A stretch of 64,000 bases of DNA, taken from contig JAPLRR010000077.1 in assembly GCA_026399075.1 (NCBI GenBank), positions 1 through 64,000 on the forward strand, read 5' to 3'. The position numbers were made by a program, and so were the translations under genes. The DNA comes from Methylococcales bacterium. Its GTDB lineage: Bacteria; Pseudomonadota; Gammaproteobacteria; Methylococcales; Methylomonadaceae. Shown piece after piece: positions 44,626 to 54,723 of this stretch (its first letter is position 1; every line of letters begins with the position of its first letter). The notes under the pieces are model-generated. The model was not told the DNA's origin. It saw nothing but the letters and a program-made list of their open reading frames with translations, and did not search any database.

Positions 44626-47241
44626 ATGGACAAAAATTTGGTTTTGGCCATCCTGTTGCCGTTTTTGGCTTTGCCTTTGCAATGGCTGCTGTGGCCTTGG
44701 CTTACCCCCTTTGTCTGGTTTTTATTTTATCCCACGGTATTTTTTAGCGCCCGCCTAGGAAGCTTGTGGGGAGGTTTGATTAGCACCGTGACCAGCATTG
44801 TTATGGTCTGGTATTTTTTTATGCCGCCCCAGTTAAGTTGGGCGCTGGATAACCCTTCCCGGTTGTATTCCATCGGTTTATTCTTAATCATGGGCTATTT
44901 GTTCAGTGTTACCCACCAGCGCTTAAAGCTGGCGCAACACAACAATGAAACCGCCCTGGAAGCCCGCTTTGCGGCTGCTTTTGAGCAGGCCGCCGTGGGG
45001 ATCGCGATGCTTAGCCCTGATGGCCATTGGTTACGGGCCAACCAAAAACTTTGCGAAATAGTTGGTTATAGCCACGATGAACTTTTGGCCCGGTCTTTCC
45101 AAGACATCACTTATCCTGACGATTTGGAAGTGGATTGCAATTATAAGCAGCAATTACTACAAGGTAGTATCCAGACTTATGCCATAGAGAAACGCTATTT
45201 GCGCAAGGATGGTGGCATAGTTTGGGCTAACTTGACGGTTTCTTTAGTCCGTCATGCTGACGGCAACCCGGATTATTTCGTTTCTGTTGTCGAAGACATC
45301 CAGCAACGAAAAAATACTGAATTGGCGCTTAGACAAAGCCAAGCTGATATGGCAAAAGCACAGGGCATCGCCCATCTTGGCAGTTGGAATTATAACTTGG
45401 CAGGGGGTTGGGTGACTTGGTCAGAAGAAGCTTTGCGTATTTTGCGTGTCGCTCCGGGCACCAACCGGTTGGATACGGAAGCGCTTAAAGATTTAATAGC
45501 ACCCGATGACCGTCCGGCAATAAAGGCATGGGTTGGCGCCTGCCGGGATGGACAGCAACCCAATGACTTGGTGTTCCGTTACTTACCGCCCGACGGCGGG
45601 ATGCGCTATCTTTGTGTGCGGGGGGAATTGCTGGGGGATGCAGGGCAACTTCCGGCATCGATGGCGGGTACAATTCAGGATATAACCGAGATCAAACTAG
45701 CCGAACGGGCGGTGCAGGAGGGCCGGTTAAAACTGGAGGCCGCTTTGGCGAGCATGAGTGATGCCGTGTTTATTTCTGATGTCGCAGGGCATTTTATTCA
45801 TTTTAATGATGCTTTTGCCACCTTCCACAAGTTCAAGGATAAGCAGGAATGCGCCATAACCGTTGCCGAGTATCCTGATATTTTGGATGTGTTCATGGCC
45901 GATGGCAGCTTGCTACCCATTAACCAATGGGCCGTGCCTAGGGCGTTAAGGGGCGAAACGGTCAATAATGTGGAGTATAGCTTACGCCGTAAAGACACGG
46001 GTGAAACGTGGGTGGGCAGCTATTGTTTTGCGCCCATCCGTAATGATAAGGGCAGTATAGTTGGTTCAGTCGTTACCGCTAGGGACATTACCGGACAAAA
46101 GCAGACGCAGGAGGCATTACGGGTCAGCCAAGAACGTTTGTTACTGGCCCTTGATGCCAGCCGTGACGGGCTTTGGGACTGGGATTTGCGCACAGGTGCG
46201 GTGTTCCGCTCACATCGGTATTATGAAATAGTTGGCCGTCGCCGTGAAGACGACACCAAAGATTTTGATTTTTTCAAATCAACGGTGCATCCTGATGACT
46301 TGGCGTCGGTCTTGGCCACCATCGAGGCCCACAAACAAGGCAAGACACCTATTATCAGTTTCGACTACCGGTTGGCTAGCCCTGCCGACAAAACGACTTG
46401 GGTTAGGGTGAAAGGCCAAGTTGTTGAGCGTGATGCCAATGGCGCACCGATGCGGATAGTCGGTATTTTATCCGACATTACTGAACATAAACTCGCCGAA
46501 GCCCAAATCCGCGGCCTTAACACCGATTTGGAACGCCGCGTGGAGGAACGCACTGCGGCGCTAATCGTTGCCAACCAAGAGTTGGATGCGTTCGCCTATG
46601 CCGTTTCCCATGACCTTAGGGCTCCGTTACGCGCCATGAGTGGTTTTAGTCTGGCCTTGCAGGAAGATTATGGTGGGCAATTAACTGGTGAAGCGAGTGA
46701 GTATTTGGCACAGATCAATGTTGCCGCCCTTAAAATGGGGGATTTGATTGACGGTTTGCTGGTGCTGTCCCGTAGCAGCCGGGGCGAATTGAGGCTAGAT
46801 ACCGTTGACCTGACGGCGCTTGCCAATAACTGGGTTGCTGAGCTTAAACGTAATGCACCAGGGCGGCAAGTTGCGGTCTACATTGAGCCTGGGTTACAGA
46901 CCCAAGGTGATGCCCGGATGATAGAGGCCGCGTTACGCAATTTGTTGGATAATGCCTGGAAATACACACAGCATACAGTCTCCCCGTGCATCCGGTTTTA
47001 TTCGGAATTGAGGGATGGCAGACGGTATTTTTGTGTTGCGGATAATGGTGCGGGTTTTGATATGGCCTATGCCAATAAGTTGTTCCGCCCTTTCCAGCGT
47101 CTGCACCGGCAAGACGAATTCCTTGGGATTGGCATTGGCTTGGCAACCGTGCAGCGTATTGTCCATCGTCACGGTGGTACCATAGAAGCACAAGGGGAAA
47201 TAGGCAAGGGTGCGGTATTTAGCTTTAGCTTGGGACAATAA
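44626..47241 (+). CDS. Multi-PAS histidine kinase, phytochrome-type
   Basis: 871 residues from the ATG at 44626. The N-terminal 100 residues hold DUF4118-like membrane helices. Four PAS domains follow (about 115-630), several ending in a DIT.RK-type linker. The kinase core has His in AYAVSHDLRAPLRAMSGF and the ATP-binding GIGIGLATVQRIVHRHGG, as in bacteriophytochrome-like kinases that lack an attached receiver. The next gene after 185 bases is a single-domain receiver of the matching Rcp1 type. Confidence 0.9.
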   Translation: MDKNLVLAILLPFLALPLQWLLWPWLTPFVWFLFYPTVFFSARLGSLWGGLISTVTSIVMVWYFFMPPQLSWALDNPSRLYSIGLFLIMGYLFSVTHQRLKLAQHNNETALEARFAAAFEQAAVGIAMLSPDGHWLRANQKLCEIVGYSHDELLARSFQDITYPDDLEVDCNYKQQLLQGSIQTYAIEKRYLRKDGGIVWANLTVSLVRHADGNPDYFVSVVEDIQQRKNTELALRQSQADMAKAQGIAHLGSWNYNLAGGWVTWSEEALRILRVAPGTNRLDTEALKDLIAPDDRPAIKAWVGACRDGQQPNDLVFRYLPPDGGMRYLCVRGELLGDAGQLPASMAGTIQDITEIKLAERAVQEGRLKLEAALASMSDAVFISDVAGHFIHFNDAFATFHKFKDKQECAITVAEYPDILDVFMADGSLLPINQWAVPRALRGETVNNVEYSLRRKDTGETWVGSYCFAPIRNDKGSIVGSVVTARDITGQKQTQEALRVSQERLLLALDASRDGLWDWDLRTGAVFRSHRYYEIVGRRREDDTKDFDFFKSTVHPDDLASVLATIEAHKQGKTPIISFDYRLASPADKTTWVRVKGQVVERDANGAPMRIVGILSDITEHKLAEAQIRGLNTDLERRVEERTAALIVANQELDAFAYAVSHDLRAPLRAMSGFSLALQEDYGGQLTGEASEYLAQINVAALKMGDLIDGLLVLSRSSRGELRLDTVDLTALANNWVAELKRNAPGRQVAVYIEPGLQTQGDARMIEAALRNLLDNAWKYTQHTVSPCIRFYSELRDGRRYFCVADNGAGFDMAYANKLFRPFQRLHRQDEFLGIGIGLATVQRIVHRHGGTIEAQGEIGKGAVFSFSLGQ

Positions 47242-47276
47242 GCACTAAAAATATGGTTGTAAACAATAAGTTTTTA

Positions 47277-47349
47277 GGGCATCTGTAACTTCTTATTAGT
47301 GGCAGGTCTGCCGCTATTGCCTACAACTAATGAGAAGTTACGGGCATCT
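47277..47349. mobile_element. 57-bp IS66-like miniature element with 8-bp target duplication
   Basis: GGGCATCT occurs at 47277-47284 and 47342-47349 and flanks a 57-base segment. The segment begins GTAACTTCTTATTAGT (47285-47300) and ends ACTAATGAGAAGTTAC (47326-47341), inverted repeats with 15 of 16 matches. GTAA ends and 8-bp duplications are features of IS66-family elements. The core contains a small GGCAG...CTGCC hairpin and no gene. Confidence 0.7.
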
Positions 47350-47426
47350 AAGCAGTTCAAGCCAAGATGGTGCCAAGAAGTTTATGGACACCTTTTAGTT
47401 GGACATTTATAGGAAAGGGAACAACA

Positions 47427-47864
47427 ATGAATAACAAAACGATCCTTTTGGTTGAAGATAACGCCCAAGACGAAATGCTTACCTTACGTGCCTTACGTAA
47501 AGCCAAGGTTGCCAACCAGATAGACGTCGCCCGGGACGGCCAACAAGCCTTGGAATATTTGTTCAAAGAAGGCGCGTATGTAGACCGTGACGGGGCAGAC
47601 CTGCCCACAATGGTGTTGTTGGACATCAGCCTGCCGCGCCTGTCAGGCTTGGAGGTGTTGGAACGGATACGGGCGGACAGCCGCACTAGGTTATTGCCAG
47701 TCGTTATTCTTACCTCTTCCGATGAAGAGCGTGACCGTCTGAAAAGTTATGAGATTGGTGCCAATAGCTTTGTCCAAAAACCTGTGGACTTTGCCGAATT
47801 TGCTGAGACCGTAGCCCGCTTGGGCATTTATTGGTTGGCGATTAATGAACCGCCCCACCATTAA
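47427..47864 (+). CDS. Single-domain response regulator, Rcp1 type
   Basis: 145 residues from the ATG at 47427, which has an AGGAAAGGGA ribosome-binding site; the frame open to 47367 adds unrelated sequence. The receiver motifs are VEDNAQD, Asp in TMVLLDISLPRLSG, and Lys in FVQKPVDF. It lacks an output domain. Such receivers are phosphorylated by phytochrome-type kinases and pass the signal by contact. The probable partner is the kinase at 44626. The miniature element lies in the gap between the two. Confidence 0.92.
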   Translation: MNNKTILLVEDNAQDEMLTLRALRKAKVANQIDVARDGQQALEYLFKEGAYVDRDGADLPTMVLLDISLPRLSGLEVLERIRADSRTRLLPVVILTSSDEERDRLKSYEIGANSFVQKPVDFAEFAETVARLGIYWLAINEPPHH

Positions 47865-47887
47865 AATAACACCATGATGGCAAGACC

Positions 47888-50800
47888 ATGAATACCCCAT
47901 TAAAAATCTTGGTAATTGAAGACGAGCCTGCCGATTTTTTGTTGCTTAAGCGACATCTGCAGCAATCAGGCCTGGATGCGGAATGTTTGCGTGTGGATAC
48001 CGATTTGGCGCTATATACCGCTTTGCAAAGCGATTGGGATGTAGTGCTTTCTGATTACAATGTCCCTGGTATGGACTTTCGCACCACCTTAAAAAATATC
48101 CAAACGCGTTACCCTGATCTGCCCATCATTTTGGTGTCTGGCAGTGTCGGTGAAGAAACAGCGGTGGAGTTGCTGCGTTTGGGGATGGGCGATTTTGTCC
48201 TTAAAGATAACTTGATCCGGCTATTGCCCGCAATTCGGCGTTCTGTCAACGAAGCCCAGGAACGCAGTGCCCTTAGAACTGCCGAAGCCACATTGCTTAA
48301 AACCCAACAGGCTGCTTTAGAAGAGCAACGTCAAGCCCGTTTGGCGGCGCTGAACCTGATGCAAGACGCGCTGGCGGCACAAAGCAGCGCCGAAGCCGCG
48401 AATTCAGCGCTGCGTGAAAGTGAGCAGCGTTACCGTATCCTATTTGAAACCAATCCCCATCCTATGTGGGTTTTTGATTTGCAAACCCTCGCTTTTTTGG
48501 CCGTCAATAATGCGGCGGTTAAACACTACGGTTACAGCAAAGAAGAGTTCTTGGCTATGACCACCAAGGATATCCGCCTCTTGGAGGATGTGCCAAGGTT
48601 GTTGGCAAAAATAGATCAGAATTCCGATGGCCATGATGTGACCGAGCTTTGGCGGCATCGGCGCAAGGATGGCAGTTTGATACTGGTGGAAATCAGCTCC
48701 CACTTCATTGATTTTGCAGGCCGCCCCAGTAAAGTGGTGCTGGCCTATGATGTCACCGAACGCAAACAGATGGAGCAAGATTTGCGTGACAGTGAAGGGC
48801 TTTCTCGGGCGGTGACCGAAAACCTGCCTGATGCGTTTATTCTCATGGATGACAAGGGCAAGATCGTGTTGTGGAATCCGGCGGCTGTGAGGATTTTTGG
48901 TTATACCGCCGATGAGGCGGTAGGCCAACTGTTACACGATTTTATTGTGCCCAGCCGATTGCAAGCGGCCTTTGCTGTCGGCTTTGAGCATTTTAGCCAC
49001 ACGGGGGAGGGGGCGGTGGTGAATACTATCAGGGAGCTACCCGCCATACACCGCAATGGCCAAGAATTTCCCGTGGAGTTGTCGTTATCTGCCCTACAGC
49101 TGGGCGGCAAGTGGCATGCCTCCGGTGTAGTCCGTGACATCACCGGACGCAAACAGTCTGAAGCGCAATTACGCAAACTCGCGCTGGCGGTGGAGCAAAG
49201 CCCAGAAAACACCATCATCACCGATTTGGATGCTAGAATCGAGTATGTCAACGCGGCATTTTTGTTTAACTCCGGCTACACTTCTGAGGAAATTATCGGC
49301 CAAAAAATTAGCTTGCTCCACTCAACCACTTTAGATGAAACTTATGCTGACCTTTGGGATGACTTAAGGCAGGGGCGGACCTGGAAAGGGGAGCTTCGTA
49401 ATAAGCGAAAAGACGGCACTGAGTTTATAGAATTTGCCATTATCAGCCCCCTCTATCAAGAGGATGGCAGCATCAGCCATTATGTTTCTGTAAGCGAAGA
49501 CATTACCGTAAAAAAACTCATGGATAGGGAGTTGGAACAGTACCGCCACCATTTGGAAGAGGAGGTGGACAAACGCACTGCCGAATTGCGCCGGCAAAGC
49601 CATGCGTTGCAGGCCTTGATTGACAATCTTCCCCACATGGCGTGGCTAAAAGATAAAGAGGGGCGCTTTATTGCCGTCAACCAAGTTGTTGCCAATGCCT
49701 GCAACCGTACTAAGGAAGAACTGCTGGACAAGACAGACTTCGATATTTGGTCTGAGATTGAGGCTGGGCATTATCGTGACCAAGATTTAAAAGTCATGGC
49801 CACCGGCCAGCCAATGACCCTGGAGGAACACTTTGATAGGATAGATGATGCCCTCTATGAAGTGTTCTTGGCACCCATCCTGGATGTTGATGGTACACCG
49901 CTGGGTACGGTGGGTTTTGCCCAAGACATTAAGCGCCAACGGGATAATGAAGTTGAGTTGGCACGCCACGCCAAGGTTGCCGAAGACGCCACCCGGGCCA
50001 AGAGCACGTTCCTCGCAAATATGAGCCATGAAATACGCACACCAATGAATGCGGTTATTGGCCTCACCTATTTGTTGCGCCAAAGCTCGCCAACCCCGGA
50101 ACAAATTGCCCGTTTGGACAAAATCGATTCTGCCTCCCAGCATTTGCTGAACATCATCAATGATGTTTTGGATTTGTCGAAAATTGAGGCCGACTATCTG
50201 GAATTGGAGCAAACTGACTTTGCGCTGGGGCCCTTGCTAGACCATATCCATTCATTGATAGCCGAACAGGCCCGTGCCAAAAGGCTAACAGTTGAGGTTG
50301 ATATGGGTGATGTACCTCTATGGTTACGCGGCGATCCCACGCGGTTGCGCCAGGCCATACTCAATTATGCCGGTAACGCGGTCAAGTTTACTGAGGCAGG
50401 CAGCATTATCTTGCGTGCCAAGTTGCTGGCAGAAGACAAAGACGGCTTGCTGGTGCGTTTTGATGTCCAAGACTCCGGTATTGGCATTGAAGAAGGGCGG
50501 CAGATGCTGCTGTTTGATGCCTTTACCCAAGCCGATGCCTCAACAACCCGCCGTTACGGTGGTACCGGCTTGGGCTTGACCATCACCCGGCATCTGGCTG
50601 CGTTGATGGGGGGCTCGTCAGGGGTGGACAGTGTTTTGGGGGTAGGCAGCACTTTTTGGCTGACTGTAAGGTTGCAGCGCGGCCATGGCGCTATGCCTAT
50701 AGAACCACAATCCCAAGCCTGCAATGCCGAATTGCTATTGCGCCAAAACCACGCTGGCGCCTGTTTGCTTTTGGCCGAAGATAACCCAGTAAACCGGGAA

Positions 50801-51784
50801 GTGGCAATGGAATTGCTACGTAATGTCGGCTTGCGCGTAGATACGGCTGAAACTGGACGTGTTGCTGTGGATAAGGTACAAACTAAGCACTACGACTTGG
50901 TGTTGATGGATATGCAGATGCCAGAAATGGATGGACTTACTGCAACCCGGTTGATTCGGGAAGATCCTAACAACGCTGCATTACCGATTCTGGCAATGAC
51001 AGCCAACGCCTTTGATGAGGATAAGCGGGCGTGTTTTGATTCAGGTATGAATGACTTTGTCGCCAAGCCAGTCATTCCCGCTATTTTTTACAACACACTA
51101 TTGCATTGGTTGTCCAATGCCGGGTCGGGGCCCCTGCCTCAATATCCACCTGCAATCCAAGATACCCAAGTCCAACCTAAGCTGTTGGAAGATACTAGCC
51201 CATTGGCTGCCATCAAGGGCCTAGATATAGGCTTTGGATTGCAGGTGGTAGGGAATGATGAGCCTAAATATCAGCGGCTCTTGCGGTTATTTGCGGATAC
51301 CCATAGGCAAGACATGGCACGGGTGCAGGGGCTATTGGCGTTAGATGACAAGCAAGCCGCACTACGGCTGTTGCATGACCTGAAAGGGGTTTCAGCCACC
51401 TTGGGCGCGACTGGGCTTGCCAGCCTGGCCACCAAATTGGAGAAGGCGCTACGCGAAGATGCCCCGACTACTGAATGCAATGGTCTAGCCCAACAGTGCG
51501 ATGCCGTGTTGGTGCAATTGGTGGCTGATATTGTGGGCTTGCCCGAACCGCCCGTCATTGCCACTACTGACATTAAGTTAAGCCCAGAACAAATAGACCA
51601 ATTCTTTACCGCCCTAGAAAATTTGTTGCTGGAAGACGATAGCTTGGCACACCGTTTAGCCCAAGATAATGCGGATGTGTTGCGGGTCAAATTAGGCATC
51701 CATTACCCTGAGTTTATCCGACAAATAGAAGCGTTTGACTACGATGCGGCAGTTAAGACTTTGCGGGCTGCCGGGAGGGATTAA
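47888..51784 (+). CDS. Hybrid kinase: REC, four PAS, kinase, REC, HPt
   Basis: 1298 residues without a membrane helix. Order: receiver (1-125, Asp in VVLSDYNVPGMD), coiled coil, four PAS domains (about 170-690), kinase with His in NMSHEIRTPMNAVIG, ATPase domain (DAFTQADASTTRRYGGTGLGL), a second receiver (Asp in LVLMDMQMPEMDG) and a C-terminal HPt domain (His in LLHDLKGVSATLGA). It contains a complete internal phosphorelay and an N-terminal receiver to take input, perhaps from the kinase encoded upstream. It starts 23 bases after the single receiver. Its final output protein is not evident. Confidence 0.92.
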   Translation: MNTPLKILVIEDEPADFLLLKRHLQQSGLDAECLRVDTDLALYTALQSDWDVVLSDYNVPGMDFRTTLKNIQTRYPDLPIILVSGSVGEETAVELLRLGMGDFVLKDNLIRLLPAIRRSVNEAQERSALRTAEATLLKTQQAALEEQRQARLAALNLMQDALAAQSSAEAANSALRESEQRYRILFETNPHPMWVFDLQTLAFLAVNNAAVKHYGYSKEEFLAMTTKDIRLLEDVPRLLAKIDQNSDGHDVTELWRHRRKDGSLILVEISSHFIDFAGRPSKVVLAYDVTERKQMEQDLRDSEGLSRAVTENLPDAFILMDDKGKIVLWNPAAVRIFGYTADEAVGQLLHDFIVPSRLQAAFAVGFEHFSHTGEGAVVNTIRELPAIHRNGQEFPVELSLSALQLGGKWHASGVVRDITGRKQSEAQLRKLALAVEQSPENTIITDLDARIEYVNAAFLFNSGYTSEEIIGQKISLLHSTTLDETYADLWDDLRQGRTWKGELRNKRKDGTEFIEFAIISPLYQEDGSISHYVSVSEDITVKKLMDRELEQYRHHLEEEVDKRTAELRRQSHALQALIDNLPHMAWLKDKEGRFIAVNQVVANACNRTKEELLDKTDFDIWSEIEAGHYRDQDLKVMATGQPMTLEEHFDRIDDALYEVFLAPILDVDGTPLGTVGFAQDIKRQRDNEVELARHAKVAEDATRAKSTFLANMSHEIRTPMNAVIGLTYLLRQSSPTPEQIARLDKIDSASQHLLNIINDVLDLSKIEADYLELEQTDFALGPLLDHIHSLIAEQARAKRLTVEVDMGDVPLWLRGDPTRLRQAILNYAGNAVKFTEAGSIILRAKLLAEDKDGLLVRFDVQDSGIGIEEGRQMLLFDAFTQADASTTRRYGGTGLGLTITRHLAALMGGSSGVDSVLGVGSTFWLTVRLQRGHGAMPIEPQSQACNAELLLRQNHAGACLLLAEDNPVNREVAMELLRNVGLRVDTAETGRVAVDKVQTKHYDLVLMDMQMPEMDGLTATRLIREDPNNAALPILAMTANAFDEDKRACFDSGMNDFVAKPVIPAIFYNTLLHWLSNAGSGPLPQYPPAIQDTQVQPKLLEDTSPLAAIKGLDIGFGLQVVGNDEPKYQRLLRLFADTHRQDMARVQGLLALDDKQAALRLLHDLKGVSATLGATGLASLATKLEKALREDAPTTECNGLAQQCDAVLVQLVADIVGLPEPPVIATTDIKLSPEQIDQFFTALENLLLEDDSLAHRLAQDNADVLRVKLGIHYPEFIRQIEAFDYDAAVKTLRAAGRD

Positions 51785-51838
51785 CGGACTAAGCGTTATT
51801 CCACTGCAACAGTCCAAAGGTAAGGCGCGTAACCCTTC

Positions 51839-51884
51839 CCGTGTCCACGCACACCCTAACAGCTGGCAGTGGCGTGGTACACGG
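51839..51884. terminator. GC-rich dyad between convergent genes
   Basis: CCGTGT-CCACGC (51839-51850) pairs with GCGTGG-T-ACACGG (51872-51884), 12 pairs with one bulged T. There is no T-run. It lies between the 3' ends of the hybrid kinase and cytochrome genes and may end transcription from either side. Confidence 0.45.
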
Positions 51885-51909
51885 TAAATAGGAACTGTCA
51901 GTTTAGCAC

Positions 51910-54723
51910 CTACTCAACAAGCGCAACCCCCCCCACCAATTTCTGATATTGGGTTTTATTTGCTTTGAACACCACAAAACCACCGCCAGATGTCGCCGCC
52001 GTAGCAAAATAGAGTTTATTGGCGGCGGGCAGTTTGGCCCATGTTTTGCCATTAGTGGTATACACAACCGAAACCTTAGTGGCTTTAACTTGCTGGCCGT
52101 TATAGGGCAGTTTGACCAAGATGTCGCCTTTACCGACATTTTTTAGTGCCGTACGGCGGCTATCTTTTGCCGTCATGGTGTATATATCAGAGCTGATTTT
52201 TTTGGCCCCAGTTTTTTTCATCTGCTTGACATCCAGCGTAGACGGGGCACGGCTTTGTACCTGTAATTGCGTGTCTGTCGCTAGGCTAGCGCTGTCCGCT
52301 TGGTCGGGCAGTAATAGGGCCATTTTCCGCAAAGAGGCATCACCAACAACTGAGTTAAACACCAACCATTGTTTGGTTTTTAAGGCGGTACTGATTTTGG
52401 TCACGGCGTCCGCAGTCAGGCCACTAAATTTACTGGCTTGCGCTGGAGTGGCGATTCTAAAGTGACCGCCAATTTCACGGATGGTTTCAGCGCTAAACAG
52501 CGACATTGATGGATTGGTTTTGGTGAACTCCAATACCTCAGCCGCATTTTCAACAATATTGCCTTTGTCATCGATATGTAAATAAGGTTTGGCAAGTATA
52601 AATAGGCTTTCATCGACCATTTTGCGGTCTGGCAGGGTGGCCAAGGTGATCAGCTTTTTATTGCCAAACAAACCATCTTCAGACACCGCCGCATTATAGG
52701 CATCCAAGTTATTTTTGCTGTGGCAATCCCCACAAGGCACGGCTTCAATGGCTGGGCGGGTTTGGTGGTTAAAATAATACTCATTGGTTTCGGTGTAAAT
52801 AAAGCGGACATCAGGATTGACATAACCTTTCTTCAACAGATAGCTGTCATAGGCTTTCTTTAGCCCTTTGTAGCTGGCGTAGTCAACGGGATCACCCAAT
52901 TGGCCTTGGGCATTTAGCGACACTTTGCCCAGTTCAGTGGTGCCATCGGCGGGGTCAATAATAGTGCCGTAGGCTTTACCCGCCGCATCGGTCTTTTTGA
53001 GTAAGACGGATTGGGTTTCGTAGCGGGATAAAATCCTGCCGTTGACCACATCTTGTGCATAGTAACGGTTATAGGGTTTATAAGGCACGGTACGCAGCAC
53101 CCCGTCAAAGTCGAGTTTGTTCCGGTAATGGATCACACCGCCTGCCGTGTTGTTATAGCCTATTTTGTTGATATGACAGGTTTGACAGGCAATTTTGTTA
53201 AGATGTACCCCAACTATCTTACTTAAGGCAGTGCCGGGGTAGCCGTTCATAAACCCACGCGTTTTCCACAATTGCAAATGGGCAGCAGCCGCAGTTAACT
53301 GGCCTGTCGCAGGTAGGGAAGGGGTTTTGGCGGTATCGTGGCAAAACACACATTCCAGCGGTTCGTCATTATTGGCCAAATCATGGCGCACGTCACTATC
53401 CCCATTGCCTTTTAGGAATTGATGGTCAGGCGATAAAGGCACGGGGTCATTCGCTTGCTTGTAGTAATCTTTGGCGTGGCAGGCGTTGCAGTTTTGAATT
53501 TCACGGCTGACCCCGTTGTCATGCACCCATACTTTACCTTTATGGACATCGTCCTTAAAATCGTTGACGCGCGTGCCATTGGCCGCTAAAGTTTGCTCTG
53601 ACTCCACACCAAAGCCATAAAAGCCACGGCGGCTGCCATTGGCTTTGCCGGAGGAAATGCGGTTAATGCCCGCACTCGCCAAGTGGCACATCATGCAGTT
53701 GTCATTATTCGGGAAATAATACATGGGCATGGCGACATTGCCGTTGGTATCAAATGCCGCTTTGTTCCAAATGAGTTTAGGCAAGCCCTGTTCGTTGAGG
53801 TTAAGCGTGTAGTTGGGGGCGGTGGTTTTGGCCGTGATCGTGCGGTCTACGGTCAATAATTGCAAGCCTTCTGGCAGATCGGGCCGTAAGTTTAAAAACT
53901 CCAATATTGCCGAGTTGGAATACCGGAAAAAGCCTTTTTGGATAAATTGGCTGTCTTGTAACATACCCCAATGCGTGTAGGCATCCGCAGTTTTATCAGA
54001 GCCGTCATTTTTCCCCAAGTTGCTGGCAGGAAATTTTTTAAAGCCAGAAAAATCAATATGGCAGCCTAAACAATCGATTTCCCGCACGCCGCTGAATTTC
54101 CAGTCCCAGCGTTTAAGTCCCGTTGGTGAGGTGCTGTCGCGTTCATAATAATCACCATCATTGGCGGCGATTTTATCATCAGCCATCAAGTCATAGCGGT
54201 TGCCGTTGCGGTCTTTTTCTTCCCAGCCGCCCCCTAAATGGCAAGAGCTACAGGCTTTAAGAAACCCGGCAGCCCCCCAATCGCCAAAATTAACGCCATC
54301 CGCATTCACTTTTTTGGCCAAAATGCCTGTTTGGCTGCCTTGCACACAGTTATAGCCACCAAAATACCCCGGCCCTGCCAGCGAACCCATGCCTAAACGG
54401 CCATAAACGGGCAGTATATCACCGCGCTTTTTACCATAATCGTCTTGGGTTTCTTCGCGGCCTTGCTCGAAATGGAAACCGTGGGCGATTTTATTGTAAT
54501 CATGGCACGATGAACCGCCGCAGCTTTTTTGGCTGCTATAAGGAAGCCCCGATACCAACACATTGACACCGTTTTCATCTAAGAGCGGGAATGACGGGTT
54601 ATGGATAACGGGCTTGTCCAAGGCATTGGCGGCCATTGTAGACAACGGCATATATAAGGCCAAACTACCTAGCAACAAAACCATTAAATGGGTGCGTATT
54701 GGGAAAAAAGTTAGCTGATTCAT
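51910..54723 (-). CDS. Exported octaheme c-type cytochrome
   Basis: 937 residues from the ATG at 54723, with a Sec signal peptide (cleavage near TMAAN). Eight haem sites are seen: one CX4CH (CGGSSCH at 68-74) and seven CX2CH at about 158, 218, 343, 412, 458, 513 and 664. The last 270 residues have no haem site. It probably moves electrons in the periplasm or at the cell surface. Large surface octaheme cytochromes are known from Methylococcus, but orthology is not shown. No partner oxidase gene is adjacent; it is preceded by a long AT-rich region. Substrate unknown. Confidence 0.88.
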   Translation of the reverse strand: MNQLTFFPIRTHLMVLLLGSLALYMPLSTMAANALDKPVIHNPSFPLLDENGVNVLVSGLPYSSQKSCGGSSCHDYNKIAHGFHFEQGREETQDDYGKKRGDILPVYGRLGMGSLAGPGYFGGYNCVQGSQTGILAKKVNADGVNFGDWGAAGFLKACSSCHLGGGWEEKDRNGNRYDLMADDKIAANDGDYYERDSTSPTGLKRWDWKFSGVREIDCLGCHIDFSGFKKFPASNLGKNDGSDKTADAYTHWGMLQDSQFIQKGFFRYSNSAILEFLNLRPDLPEGLQLLTVDRTITAKTTAPNYTLNLNEQGLPKLIWNKAAFDTNGNVAMPMYYFPNNDNCMMCHLASAGINRISSGKANGSRRGFYGFGVESEQTLAANGTRVNDFKDDVHKGKVWVHDNGVSREIQNCNACHAKDYYKQANDPVPLSPDHQFLKGNGDSDVRHDLANNDEPLECVFCHDTAKTPSLPATGQLTAAAAHLQLWKTRGFMNGYPGTALSKIVGVHLNKIACQTCHINKIGYNNTAGGVIHYRNKLDFDGVLRTVPYKPYNRYYAQDVVNGRILSRYETQSVLLKKTDAAGKAYGTIIDPADGTTELGKVSLNAQGQLGDPVDYASYKGLKKAYDSYLLKKGYVNPDVRFIYTETNEYYFNHQTRPAIEAVPCGDCHSKNNLDAYNAAVSEDGLFGNKKLITLATLPDRKMVDESLFILAKPYLHIDDKGNIVENAAEVLEFTKTNPSMSLFSAETIREIGGHFRIATPAQASKFSGLTADAVTKISTALKTKQWLVFNSVVGDASLRKMALLLPDQADSASLATDTQLQVQSRAPSTLDVKQMKKTGAKKISSDIYTMTAKDSRRTALKNVGKGDILVKLPYNGQQVKATKVSVVYTTNGKTWAKLPAANKLYFATAATSGGGFVVFKANKTQYQKLVGGVALVE

